A stretch of DNA of 64,000 nucleotides. Source: Cymbidium sinense (lineage: Eukaryota; Streptophyta; Magnoliopsida; Asparagales; Orchidaceae). The DNA is taken from assembly GCA_021442155.1 (NCBI GenBank), contig CM038221.1:153317601-153381600 (forward strand), written 5' to 3'. Below are positions 45,966 to 58,800 of the stretch, one piece after another. A program made the translations under genes and the position numbers. A model generated the notes under the pieces. That model did not search any database, was not told the origin of the DNA, and saw nothing but the letters and a program-made list of their open reading frames with translations. Each line of letters starts with the position of its first letter. Position 1 is the stretch's first letter.

Positions 45966-48100
45966 ACACGAGAGAAGACATTTTCTTTCTTAGAGAGATA
46001 GTAAACCACATCCTCACAAATCTGAACCTAATGAACTACAAAAAGTTTGAGATCTCCTTCGACATAATACTCGATTCCACATTTTAAGAATTTGATGCAT
46101 TGATGTAAAGAGTATGCAACCATATTATTCTCATGTATCCATAATCTTCCAAGCAAAGGGCTTCACCGAACTGTTTGGCAGTTCAACGTACCAATCAAAT
46201 GCTACCCCTAAAAGATTACTAATAAATTGCTGGAAGAGTAATGCATCACTGCCATCGACATTACAATAACTGACTCGGAAGTGTGCTAAATGCTGCCTTG
46301 GGTTCTGACTGCCCTAAAAATTCTTGAAGGTTGGTGACACAAAACCCTTAGGGTACTGAACTACGTCAAATTCCTCAGAGTAGGATCTACCCTTTGGAAC
46401 AAATGAGCTCCCTCGGGCTTGCTACAATGCTTCCTTCACTTGCTACTCCACCATTTTCTTTATGTCTTTTTCATGCATAGAGCTACTATCGGTGACCTTC
46501 CTATGCAAACTATCGGGGTCCTCATCCATAGGATTGCTCTTGGGATGATCTAGAGTGTGCAATAGCTCAGGCCGACCAGCCTCCGTGAGAGTAGGTTGTG
46601 AAACTAGGGCTTGGTTCTGCAAGGATAGAACTACTGCCATCAACTCCTCCACCATTCTCTCCATCCTATCAATCTGATCATCTTTTTGCTTGATTTGTTG
46701 GAGGAGGCATTGAGTTAGTCCGGTGCCTCACCTTCTTCAACTATAGCACCTTCCTGGCTAAGTTGCTCCTTATGCAAGGATCCTCGGGTATTAACCATAT
46801 GGATTTCTACTGTGTCATCCAAAAGGTCATCTTCATTGGCATCAAAGTCTACCATACCCTCCCCTTGGTCAGACTAATCATCCTCGACTATCTGCCTGAC
46901 CGCGACACGATAGTCCTCCAAAATATCATCTAAGTATCAGTCATCCACCCTAGTCTTCCGTAAATTTAAATGGTGTCATTCGGGTGATCTCATAGAAATT
47001 TTCTGCTTATTCAACAAGTACTAGCTTTGATTGACTCAATGACCATGGGGCTCACATCAGTATCCTCTCCCTTCTCTTCCTCCAGCTGCGATGGTGGAGT
47101 GACTATAACACTCTTAAGCCACAGTCCTTCTTCACCACTGTTGGGATGGAAGGTTGAGCAGGGGATCTCGACCTCATCTCAATGGGTGGAGTAAAAGAAG
47201 TGGGGCCCTTGGGACGTAACTGAATCACCAAGGGTGAAGCTCTCTCTCTCTCTCGATGTGGTCTTATAAAACTTGGTGGGAACTCCAGATGGTAGGACAT
47301 GAGCTGGTGAAGGTGGTTGGCGAGTGGAGCAGTGTAATGAGGGTGACATTGGCTGCCTCTCCACTAAAGATCTCCTCTTGCGAGTGCTGGAATAGGTGAG
47401 TACTATGCGATCAGACTAGTCGGCTCAATCAGCTTGCCAATCAGAATGGTCAATCAAAGCAGAGGCCGCCGACTTCTTGACAAACCTCCTCCTTTCTCTC
47501 TCTTGCTCGCTTGGGAAACTATTTTGGCCTTAGTGGCCCTCTCTCTGTGAAGCTGATCCCAAACACTTCTAGGGATCAACCTTCTAAAGTCATGCAGTGT
47601 GTCGACTCAGGCCTCATGGGCTCTCCTAACACTTAGACTGCATAGACCATGGCCTCCTCCTAGTTAGTGTCTCATACTTTGTAAATGGTGGGGGTAATGC
47701 AGCTATCTTCCTTGGGTTTTACTAAGTCGAGCCAGAAGGAAACTTGAACTGACCTCAAATGTGGGAGAGACTATATCAAAAGCTATGATAGCCTTCTCCT
47801 TTAGGGGAACTACAAAGCTCTGTTGAGATTGTGGCAAGAAAACTAGCACCTCGGGAACCTCAATAGCCTTCCTCTTCAGTGAGGGGAACTTAGAATCCAA
47901 GTGCAGATCAAATTGTAAAAGAGGCTTTTTGTCAGCCACCTCCTCGCTACTGACAGTGGTGAGGGCAGGTTCCTCACATGTGACCTTGAAATGCTCGAAG
48001 CAATGCCAAACTTGATGATAGGGCAATGGTAAGTATGGCCTGATCTAAGACCAAATCCACACCATAGGAGAAAGAGAAGATCAATTTGCCTGAAGACATG
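45966..48100 (-). pseudogene. Element D gag and upstream ORF
   Basis: Minus-strand gag. The start-like MVNTRGS is at 46,798, then MERMVEELMAVVLSLQNQAL (46,664), EFDVVQYPKGF near 46,380 and WYVELPNSSVKPF near 46,190. The EFDxxQYPKG block also occurs in E at 60,850-60,890, tying both to one family. Upstream, 48,098-47,700 holds another broken frame (MSSGKLIFSFSYGVDLVLDQ, then VWHCFEHFKVTCEEP), consistent with the extra ORF that precedes gag in Ogre-type elements. The left end is cut by the copia insertion. Confidence 0.7.
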
Positions 48101-48612
48101 GTGGAAAACTGACTGAAGGGAGAAGAAAGAGACAAGGTTGGTACCTCTACTACACTATTGGAAAGAGAGAATCGAATTAGACTTTGCTTTGTTGTTGACT
48201 TGATTTGATTTTAAATTTTGAATTTGAACCCTCATTTAAAAAATTAAATTATGCTAAATGGGGTTCATTTGTTTGTTCGAGAAGTTTGGAATTTTGTAGA
48301 AGATTCTTCTTTGCTTTGCTTTGGGCTTCATTGGATTTTTTTTAAATGTTTGATGAACCTTACTACACCAAGCTATTGGTAAGAGGTTCTTGATTTTGTT
48401 TGATTTATGTTTGAGTAATTTTCTTTTGCCTATTGTGGGACCCAACAAGGGTATCAAGACCTACTTGGAGCGAGATCCTAAAACATAAGAGATGTGACCA
48501 CCTTTGCTTTAGGATGAAATAAACAAAGTGCAAACAGAAAGAATGATAGCCTTGGGCTTATATAAAATATAAGTCTATTGTTGATGCTTAGATATAATGC
48601 TTGACTATTAAA

Positions 48613-48655
48613 GATGGAGAGAGGAACAATCCCCAGTGGAGTCACTAGAAAAATA
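48613..48655 (-). other. Leader start and possible primer-binding region of D
   Basis: Directly inside the 5' LTR the minus strand reads TAGTGACTCCACTGGGGATT, then GTTCCTCTCTCCATCTT. The latter also follows the LTR of E (about 56,535-56,560). A primer-binding site should lie here, but the sequence does not start with a clean TGG, so the tRNA cannot be named. Confidence 0.4.
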
Positions 48656-51180
48656 TGTGGTGTTATAATTTGGAGTCGGGTGGACACCACGCAGATCTTA
48701 GGGGATACTTATTAAAGTGATCAGTACGACATTAAGATATGATGTACCATCTTAAAAGATGAAAACATCATCTTATAATGGACACCTAATAAGAACTGGT
48801 AAGGCATGATGGGTCTTTATATATACTAGAGATATTTCCCCTACTTTATATACAAAATTAAAGCAGAGTTTATTTTATGTCGAGTTCTTTAATTCCCTAT
48901 GAAGGTAAGCCTCCATAGTTAAATACATCCTACAAAATGAGATTTTCTAAGAACACTCTCAATTAAAGTGGTCAATCATTTATCTCCAAAGATTTCAAGG
49001 TTAAGACTATCAATAAATTATATATTTTTGGAAAATCAAGTGAGGAGTGTTAAATTGGAAGATTTATTTTAGAATCTAAAGAAAGATAAGTAGGAAATGC
49101 TCATGATACTAGAAAGCCTAGTGAGCACTCCAATCTATCATATGGTGGGGCTTTATATGTTTGAAAGAGAGAGAATTTATTTTAATTTGAGTTAAAATTT
49201 TATTAGAATGCTAGGGATTATAATCCATCAACACAATATTATGGAAATGCCTAAGAGGTGAAGATTTATACTCGTAGCTCGAAGGAAATCAGTAACCTCA
49301 TAACCTAAATCTAGAGTGCTTTAGCACAAGCTAAGAGCTCGACCTAAATTTAAGCGGAAAGGGGAATACAATTGTTCACCACCAAAAGAGCGAATAAATC
49401 TATCTGACTTCTAGACTTTTAACCGCCTACAATGGCTGCTAGCTAACCCCTCATACGATTTAAAATCATGTAGTCCAGTCTTATGTAAGTGCAAGATAGG
49501 TAGGCTTGTTATTTAGTTTGTAAATAAGATTATAGTCCTAAAATCACTCCCTAAGAGGCTAGAGCATGATTGGTACGAATATATGACTTAGTCTAAATGC
49601 AAAATTTTATAAAATTTTATATTATTTTGACACAATATTTTGGACAAAGGCTTGGGATCTTTTATGCCTAAATGCATGATGAAATTGGAATATTGGCCAA
49701 ATCAAAGAGAGAGAGGGAGATCTCCATCCTGAGTTGGTGCTCTCACAAGTCAAGTTTTTTCCTAAAATGCAAGAATGGAGGCCCTCCTTATTCAAGAGTG
49801 AAACAAGATGGTATGCATGATATTAAACATTCAACATTCAGCAAAAAAGTTACTAAATCTTTTAATTATCTTGATTATATCATAAGCTTTATGATGGGAT
49901 TAATAGTTATTTTAAATTTTAGTTATGAGTTGTTAATTAAGGTAAAAAAATTAATTTTTTCCTAAAAAAGCATTCAGGCCACACATTCAAAACATCAAGC
50001 TTTAAGAAACCTTTGAAAATCATGTTGTTTTATTGCGCAATCTAAACATGACAATAATCATTCTTGTATAAATTCTGTAAAAGAATAAAAGGCCGGTGCG
50101 GCCAGGTACCATCATACATCACAAAAAAGAGAAGAATTGGATAGTCCAGCTCAACCCTTATACAACCTGGATTACAAAATAATATTACAGTTTATAATTA
50201 AATTAGATGCTATGGGGGTCTTCATTCTTCACTCTTCTTTGTTCTTCCTTTCATTTGATTTACTCCAAGGCCTCACAGTGCACCTCGAGACTTTGCCTTC
50301 TAGCCACTGCTCATCCTAAACCCCTACGCACTAATCCTAATTTCTATTGCAAAAATATATTTTATGAAAAAGTAAACCTAACTACACCTGTAAAATAGAT
50401 GTTAGCACACATATAAACCCAAACAGTTATATTATATTATTTGGGCTTAGCACCCTGCACATGGGTAGCCAAGCACACCTGTCCAAATATGGATTATGCT
50501 TAGGGGAATAAGCAACCTACAAGCAAAATATTTATATTTATTTTATCAAGCCCCAATCTCAGCAAAAAAAAATAACATGATATCAACCAACATCCATCTA
50601 ATTTCAACAATCCTAACATCTAGTCTAAAATATTATATCACAAAATAAAATACAACATCATTGTGTACATAGTCCTAACCTAAAGCTAGAAGTGGTGACT
50701 TAGTATTCTAATGTGTGTGTTTAGGCTTAGTGGTATGTCTTAGTTAAGCTTTTGAATTTTGATTGCCTAAAGTTTTGAATTATTTAATTTAACATGATGA
50801 GTGGTTTCATTTTAAGTTGTTTAGAGGAATTACAAATTTTAATTTTGTATCTTGTTTGTTTAATTTGATATTCACTTAGCATCTAAGTGTTGTAAAGGGA
50901 AGAAGAAGGCTTAACTACCTTCATCCTTATCGTAAGTAATTTCCTAAAGCATGTTGTTATGATTTGGTTTTCTTTAGTGAATGATTTATTAAATATTTTA
51001 TTAATCCTAAGTTTGGGTTAATCTCAAAGAATCCTATTCAACATGAAATGCATCCTAAGATTATATAGTTGAATTGCCATCAAATAAAGCACATTACAGC
51101 GTTCTTTTTCATCACCTATAACATGACTATGATTTAGGATTAAATATACCTATACATGCACATATTTTTGGCATATTTAA
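48656..51180 (-). repeat. 5' LTR of element D (5'-truncated)
   Basis: Aligns directly with 31,523 to about 34,100: ACACCACGCAGATCT near the left end, ACTATCAATAAATT, TATGCCTAAATGCATGAT, AGCACCC(C/T)(A/G)CACATGGGTA and the conserved GCTAGAAGTGGTGACTTAGT. Alignment stops near 51,180, where inverted LTR sequence of E starts, so the first several kb of this LTR are missing. Confidence 0.8.
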
Positions 51181-54100
51181 ATGATTATGAATCCATGTAT
51201 TATGACCAACCCAACATGATTTGACCAATTGAATTGAAACACTAGTTGACCCATTTTGACCTAAATGGGTCAACATGAGCCAAACCATATCAAATGAACT
51301 CCAAATCCAATGAAACTTGGCCAAACCTATTTTCTCAACATACCCAAATTCAAAAATCAAACAAATGGCCATTTTACCCCTAGGCCATAGGATAAATTTT
51401 GGCCAATTCCACTTGGAAATTGGTCAAATCCTCTCCATGCCCACTTGATACTCTCCTAGTGGATCAAGTGAACACTAGGGAGGGTGGTGCACCCAACCCA
51501 ATGGGTTTGGGTCAGCCAAACCCAACCCAATGGACAAACCGAGCACATGCTTTGAAATGGCCACATGGGAATCTTCCTTACACACAATTTTAGCACATGG
51601 CCACTTCACCGTTCACTCCCTAGCCAAAATAAAACTCAAGGACACTCCTAACAGCCTAACAAATCCTTTGAATCAAGCAAATTGGATCAAAATGGCTTCT
51701 CCTTACTCGGTCATCTGATTGCCAAGGGGGGAGATATACTTTCCCTAATTCATTTGAATCTTCATAGAGCCATTGTCGATTGAGTAATAGGAAGTCAGAG
51801 GAGCCATTTGTAAGGGATCCTAACCTTCCTAGAAGGAGATTAAAAGTTCATATTCTTAGTTTTCCTTAAGCAAAAATAGGGGAACTCCGTTGATTTTTCA
51901 ATTTGCTCTACACTCAACCTTAGTCTAATTCCCTTTGCAAGCACACTTAGGGAGCTTAGTCGAGCTCACCTAAGTTCTTTCCCATGCTCCGAAGGCTAAG
52001 GAAGGATGCCCTAGACCAAAGCTGAGCTCACTTTGAGGAGGAGTTGATCCATAGGAGAAGTTACTCAACCTCAGCCCCTCAAACTTTCAGCAAAGCTTTG
52101 TCTCAACCAGACGAAGCTTCTCTAAGGGAATCAAGCGCTGATGATCACCTTTGGCGAGGTTAGCCATTTTTCTGAGCTTAATTTCAATGTGTGTTGCTCA
52201 TTTGTGAAAGGAATTTTAATCCCATGGAATTTTGACTATTAGTTGTGCTTGCCATTAGGTTTAGATGGTGTGGGCTAAATTTTAGCCCAATTAAAACTCG
52301 ATTGAGCTCAGATCTTACCCTAAAACATGGACGGCCTCCATTGTTCACAGAGGATAATAAGGATGAATCTTTGGCCGTCCATCCACGCATTTTGGATGGA
52401 CAGCCAAGATTAAAATGTGCAATATATTTATATTTAATCCTCTGATCCACAGTTTTAATCTCAGCCATCCGATCCTTGATCGAGAGCGTGTAGCATAAGC
52501 GCCTTTCTGATGTTACATTTTAAATATCCAATTAGGCCATGCCGCATGTAAAGCGCATGCCACGTCAGCCGCATGAGTGGCGCCAGCGGATTAATAAGAT
52601 AATTAGGGATTTATTTAATTCCTAATTCATCACCTAAACTTCAAAAATTCATATCTCAACATAGAAAAATAAAAAAAATATATGAATTAAATTGCATTAA
52701 AAAGATAATAGAACATAGAATATTCTAAATTTGATTTTGATTAATTTTGAATAGTTCTTTTCTCTGAATTTGGGTTTTATTGAGGATGTTAATTTGCTAA
52801 TTACTCTCTAATTTATCCACTGATTAATCTCAAACTTCTTGGGTGTAATTAGAGGGATGACTTCTACCTCCGCTAATTTTCTTAGGATTTATTGGTCGCT
52901 TAATTAAGGAAATTGCTAATTCATTCCTTAATCACTCCCTTAATATAATTAGACTTAATTAAAAGTATAATTAGTGATTTAACCGTCTAATTGAGCCAAT
53001 TAAGTTTTGGTTAATTGAATGTGAGGTTTACAGAATAATTTTGGGATACTCACCTTAAGGTATTCCTTAAACCCCCTTTATTCCTTAATCTTACCTTAAT
53101 TAAAGGAAATTCACTAATTATCCTTTTAATTAACTTCATAAAATTCTAAAACTTTTCAGAACTCATTTAATTCTTCTTGGGTAGATGCTTAAGTGTTCAA
53201 GAGCCTATATACAATTAAGGAAATCAAAACTCAACTCATATGTGTGAGGAGTGTTTTGAAATTACTTAAGTTAAATCCCTTAGCTTAATTAATCATTAAT
53301 AATATGCCAAATTGCATTAGACCCTTTTTCTCCTAGGTGCATTGCAAATTTAAATTCCTTGTGACATTTTATGTCATCTCATTGGCTCATAATTATTTGA
53401 TTAACTATGCTAAGGTGGTATAAGTAAGGGGTAATTAACATGTTTAACTCATACCTTAACCTAATTAAAATATAAAATGAATCTAATCACTTTAAATTGA
53501 ACAAAAATATCAAACACATGTGGGGATGGGTTAGGAACAACAAGCTCACTTCATATTTTTTAAATTAAATCAAACTCAAAATCTAACAAAAATCACATTA
53601 AATAAACTTTGATTTGCTTTAAGCTTTCTTATTTCATAAGATTACCTTTAGGAATTAATTAAGGTGATTGTGTTTACATGCTTTCATTACTTTAGTTCTT
53701 TCTTAAAATGCTAAATGTGTGTGTCAAATGATTTCATACATTCAAGCTTTTCAAAAATCAAATTGAAAATGAAAATGTTTCCTTTATGTTAAATTGCATG
53801 TCCTGGCTAAAGTAAGAATATGAGTGGCTATTATCACTATTAAATCCAATTTATTTTCAAAATATATGAATCAATTATCAAAACTGAAAGTGTGTTACTT
53901 ATATCTTACATATAAGCTTGCATGTGAGTAAAATATAAGGATGTACTTAGTGTATGTTTTCCTTCTCCTCTCTTTTAGTATAATTTTGAATAGGATTTGG
54001 TAAAGTGTTTAGTTCATTTGAAAAGAACCTAACACTTACCTAATTACATCTCTTATTCATTCCTATGCTATTACTTAAGAAGGATACCTACACCTGTACA

Positions 54101-56515
54101 TATAAATTGCATAAACAAAAATAAATCAACCAACACAGACTTTTGCATCTTTCTTTTTCATTCATTTCTTTTGTACACATGCTTGTATTTAAGGAAAGTG
54201 ATATATTAGTTTGGACAACTTGGGGTTGCGAGGCTTTAAGTAGCTCTAAGTAGGTCTTGTACCTTACACCCCTGGTTAACAATGACATTGTACTCATTTA
54301 TGTCTTTTATACATTCATATGTGCACGTGAAAATTGGATAATAAACCCCTTTGCTACTTAATGAAAATCACACATCACAAACATTCAAATTTTCTTAAGT
54401 AACTTATTTAGCATGCATCATAAAGTGTGCTAAACATTCCCATTTGGTATGTATAGATATGCTTAGGATTCATTCATATGCATGCTATACATGTTAGGAA
54501 AGAAATGAAGTGATATGTGTTTTGTGATCTTAACTCACTTTATTTAATCTTAAAATGCCTTTCTTTTTTAATATGTTTGTTTAGAATTTATCTAAACTTA
54601 AGATTAATTAAAACACATAATAAAATATTAATTAAATAAAACTAAAACATGAATACACTTTAGAAATCACTTAGGTTAGGGAAGGAAAGAGAAGTTCTCT
54701 TCTCTTTCCATCTCTTTACAACTTAGTAATTAATTATAGGATTCACTTGAACCCAATCAAAACATAAAATACAATCAACCCAAAATAACTAAACCACTTA
54801 AATGAAACCCTCGTCTAAGTTGAACATTTTTCACACTTAGCAAATTCTAACTTAAAGCTATAATTAAGCATACCACACAAACTTTAAAAGCACACACTTG
54901 AGACTAAGTCACCACTTCTAGCTTTAGGTTAGGGTGGTGCATGATTTGATGTTTGCTTTTATTTTGTGATATATGTTTTAGTCTGGATGTTAGGGTGAAT
55001 GTGCGTAGAATGAATGAGATGATGATAGAATGTGAGCAAATGGCCTCTTATTCTTTTGCGTTTGCTTTATAAATTGATTGATGATTTGTTTAGCATGTGC
55101 ATTATGACATCCTTTTCCTAGTTTCTTTCTTGCTTGATGTATGGCCTGGATGTGGATTAGGCTCTTAGAAAAAAAATAGATTTTCTACCAAATTTAACAA
55201 TTCAAAATGAAAATAAAGAACTCATAACCTCACCTAAATCTTATGCTAAAAATAAGATAAAAGAATTAACAACCTCTTAGCTAGATGAGCACTTCTTTTA
55301 TAACATCATGCATAAATGCATATTATTTTCACTCTTTATGGAAGGGCTTCCACCTTTGCCAGAGAAATATGGCTTGACCTTTGAGAGCCATGGTGGAAAT
55401 ACACCTCCTCCATTGTCACTGATTTTGGCCAATAATCTTACTTCTCATGCATTAGGCATATGAATCCTATTAGCTTGAGTCAAATGATTGTCCAAAAAAA
55501 AATGTAATATGAATTGCATTAGATTTATGTCATTTGAAGCATACCCTTACATGATCTAGTCTCTTTAGGAAGTGAGTTTGAGAACTTAGTCTCTTTCTAA
55601 ATAAATAATAACCTAGCTATCTTGCATAAAGCATATGACTTACCTACATGAATTTAAAATCATAGGAGGAGTTAGTTGGTGCACCCCCCCCCCCTCCAAG
55701 GCTGTTATAAGTCCAAACAGTCGGGTGGTTTATTCTCTCTTATGAAGGTAAACCAAATACCCATTTTTGCCATTGATTTAGGTTGTGCTTGTGGCCCTCG
55801 CCAAAGCTCCTTAAATTTAGGTTCTGAGGTTGCTTCTTCCCTTTTTGGGTCATAAGCATATATTTTCACCTCTTAGACATTTCCATAATCTAGTGTTGTG
55901 GAATCATAAGTGGTAAGTTTTTAATGAAAAATTCAACTTAAACAAATTAAATCAATTTCAAAAATATAAAGCCCAACCATAGGATAGTTTGAGATGCTCG
56001 CTAGGTTTCCTTGCATCATGAACATCTCCTATTTATCTTCATTTGGCTTCGATAATAACTATTTCTTTGATCAATCCCATTTGATCTTCTAAAATAAACT
56101 AATCGATTGATAGTCCTGCCTATTGAAAGCTTTGGAGTCAATGATCATTTGCCTTAATTATGAGTATTCCTAAGGGATCTCATTATTTAAGATGTAATTA
56201 ACTATGGGGCTTGAGTAGAACTTAACGAACTTCGGTTTAAAACAAACCCTACTTACTCTTTCCATGTAAAGTGTGGAAGAATTGGTACACATGCACCCAT
56301 TGTCCCAGAGCCCTTGTTGAGGTGATTAGTCCAGGGTGGTGACTTCTATCTTTCGAGATAGTACACCCCTCCTCAATGTCGCAATCACCTCAATAAGAAT
56401 ATCTGCGAATCTATCTAGTGTCAAAATTGCATAAAAAGAGATGTATATTTCTATCTTCATTTTATTCCGCATAGAGTGAAGATGGAAGTATATCTTACTC
56501 TTTAGAAATATAAAA
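51180..56515 (+). repeat. 5' LTR of element E (5'-truncated), head to head with D
   Basis: Reverse complement of the family. GGTCAA-rich DNA appears as TTGACC at 51,195-51,320, the GC-rich block at 51,420-52,600, island 2 at 54,180-54,340, island 1 at 54,903-54,927, and the AGTCGGGTGGTTTA block near 55,720. The LTR end lies between 56,340 and 56,515. About 2 kb of the GGTCAA-rich start is absent. An extra ~120 bases near 56,395-56,515 have no counterpart in D. Confidence 0.78.
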
Positions 56516-57126
56516 TTTCTAGATTTTTTCACCAGGGTGGTTCCTCTCCATCTTTGGTAAATGATCGTTATCTCCAACTATCGATAGTGGGTTTGTACTT
56601 TGGTATGAATCCAAGACAATCTTTCATTTTGTTGGCACATAGCTTATTTTATTCTTAAGTTAAGCTAGCCAACATCTTTAGATTTTAGCACCTCACCCTG
56701 TATTAGTCTTAAAACACTCATCAGGTTCTCCAATGGGTAAAAAAATAAAAAGATCTAAATGAAAAATAAACATTTAAAGACTTCCTCCTTATCATTTTTA
56801 TGGTAAGGAAAGATTCATTTAAAAATAATAAAGATAAAATAAATCCTTATCAAATATCTTGCTTTTCAAAAGCACTCTTTCAAAAATGCACTTAATAAAA
56901 TATTTTGCACAAAATTTTTCTAAATTATCTTCATCTAATAATCTTTATGATTGTTATATGTGAAGATCATCTTTATAAAAATAAAATTTCAATAATCATA
57001 TTTTTAAAAGCATAAAATTTGAAGATATGCATTTCCATTCAATACTCCCAAATGTATTAAATTGATATTACCTCTTCAAGCAAAATCATAACTTTGGACT
57101 TCAACCTAAAACATTCCACATGTGTT

Positions 57127-57129
<3 letters not shown>

Positions 57130-57166
<37 letters not shown>
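57130..57166. repeat. (AT)n microsatellite
   Basis: Uninterrupted AT dinucleotide run of about 18 units in the leader of element E. Confidence 0.95.
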
Positions 57167-57171
<5 letters not shown>

Positions 57172-57199
57172 GAACATATGAAACCTCCATTTTTTATTT

Positions 57200-58800
57200 A
57201 GAGAGGTCTCATTTTCAAACAAAATCAAAAATAAAATTTTTAAAAAGCACATATGAACCTTTCCATTCAATATACCCACACCTATTGAATGAAAGTTTCA
57301 TTTTCAAACAAAACAAATTTTTTTTTCAAAAAGCACATATAAAAATATACCCAAATTTATTGAATGAAGATTTCATTCCCAAATAAAAATAACATCATCT
57401 CGAAATCCCACTTAAACATATTCCATATATGATTAAGTTGAATTCTTTTCAAAAAAGTAATAATCACAAAAAAAGCAAATTTTCATTGCAAAAAATTGAT
57501 TGATCATTCCCATACCAAATTTGTTAAATGGAAGTCTTCTTTTCAAATAAAAAAAATCAAAATCAAAATCTATCAATCATATTTTCAAAATTCAAAACAC
57601 ATTTGGAACTTCATTTAGCACACTCAAATTTATTAAGTGAAGTCTCCAAATTAAAACAAAAACAAAATTTTCAAAATACATTTGAAACTTCATTCTAGCA
57701 TATCCCATTTACCAAAATGAAATCTCTCCTTTTCCAAAATTAAAAATTTGAAACACACTTTCAAAAATTTCATTTAGCATACTCAAATTTGCTAAGTAAA
57801 ATATCCATCCCACAAAATGTTTAAAACATATTTGAAACTTCATTCTAACATATCCCATTTGCTAAATTGAAATCTCTCCTTTTCCAAAAATAAAAGTTTG
57901 AAACACACTTTTGGAAATTTCATTTAACATACTCAAATTTGCTAACTAAAATATCCTTTCCACAAAATTTTCAAAACATATTTGGAAGTTCAATTTAACA
58001 TACCCCATTTGCTAAAATGAAGTCTGCCTTTTTCAAAATCCAAAATAAAATGAAACATACTTCTGGAAATTTCATTTAGCATACTCAAATTTGCTAAGTA
58101 AAATATCCATTTTACAAAATTTTCAAAACATATTTGGAATTACAATTTAGCATACCCCATTTGCTAAAATGAAGTCTCCCTTTTCCAAAATCCAAAACAA
58201 AAGTTCGAAACATCTTCGAAATTCCATTTAGCATACTCAAATTTACTAAATGAAATTTCCACTTCACAAAATTTCCATTTAGCTTCCATTTTCAAAATAA
58301 AATCAAAACATACAGATTTTAAACAAATCTTTTGGAATTTCATTTAGCATACTGAAATTTGCTAAGTAAAATTTCCATTTCACAAAATTAAGTGAAACTT
58401 CATTTTTTTTAGCATTCCATATTTGCTATAGTGAAGTCTCCACTTCAAATCAAAAACCAAATCAAAACCAAAAGGGAAACACATTAGGATTTCCTTAACA
58501 TACCCAAATTTGCTAAGGATCCTACTTTAAAAAGATCAAAAATTCCAAAACAAATGAAATACTTTAGGATTTTCTTAGCATACTCATATTTGCCAAGAAT
58601 CCTATTTTTCTTTCAAAAATAAAAAACACTTGGGTCTTTCACTTAGCATACCTAAATTTGCTAAGTGGGAATTCCAATTTTCAAAATCAACAATGATTCC
58701 TAAGATAAAATAAAGAATAAGAAATAATTATTTTCAAACACCTAACTTAGTATACCTAAATTTGCTAAGTGAGTAAATTATAAAACATCAAATCAAAAAT
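57200..58800 (+). repeat. ~152 bp tandem repeat array in leader of E
   Basis: The word AGCATACTCAAATTTGCTAA recurs at 57,776, 57,926, 58,078, 58,230 and 58,346, so the spacing is about 150-152 bases and then 116. Each unit also contains a second half with CATATCCCATTTGCTAAA and AAGTCTCC. Diverged half-units extend left to about 57,200 and right to about 58,800. AT-rich, non-coding. Confidence 0.85.

Larger units (their letters stand above)
28470..51180 (-). mobile_element. Element D: Tat/Ogre-like Ty3/gypsy, twice interrupted
   Basis: The internal region of one minus-strand Ty3/gypsy element reassembled from separated parts: gag 45,966-48,100, N-terminal RT 39,602-39,940, and remaining RT, RNase H, archaeal-type RNase H and integrase 31,520-28,500. 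The 5' LTR is at 48,656-51,180 and the 3' LTR at 23,940-27,395. It is split by an 8.1 kb LTR copy (31,521-39,601) and by a truncated copia element (39,941-45,965). The second RNase H and very long LTRs point to the Tat/Ogre branch. The protease and Gag C-terminus are absent at the copia junction. All frames are broken. That gag and pol belong to the same element is inferred from orientation, order and shared LTR family. Confidence 0.72.

Noticed and set aside
55689..55700. Run of C residues in E
   Set aside because: A homopolymer that may be a sequencing or assembly artefact; no structure around it beyond LTR homology.
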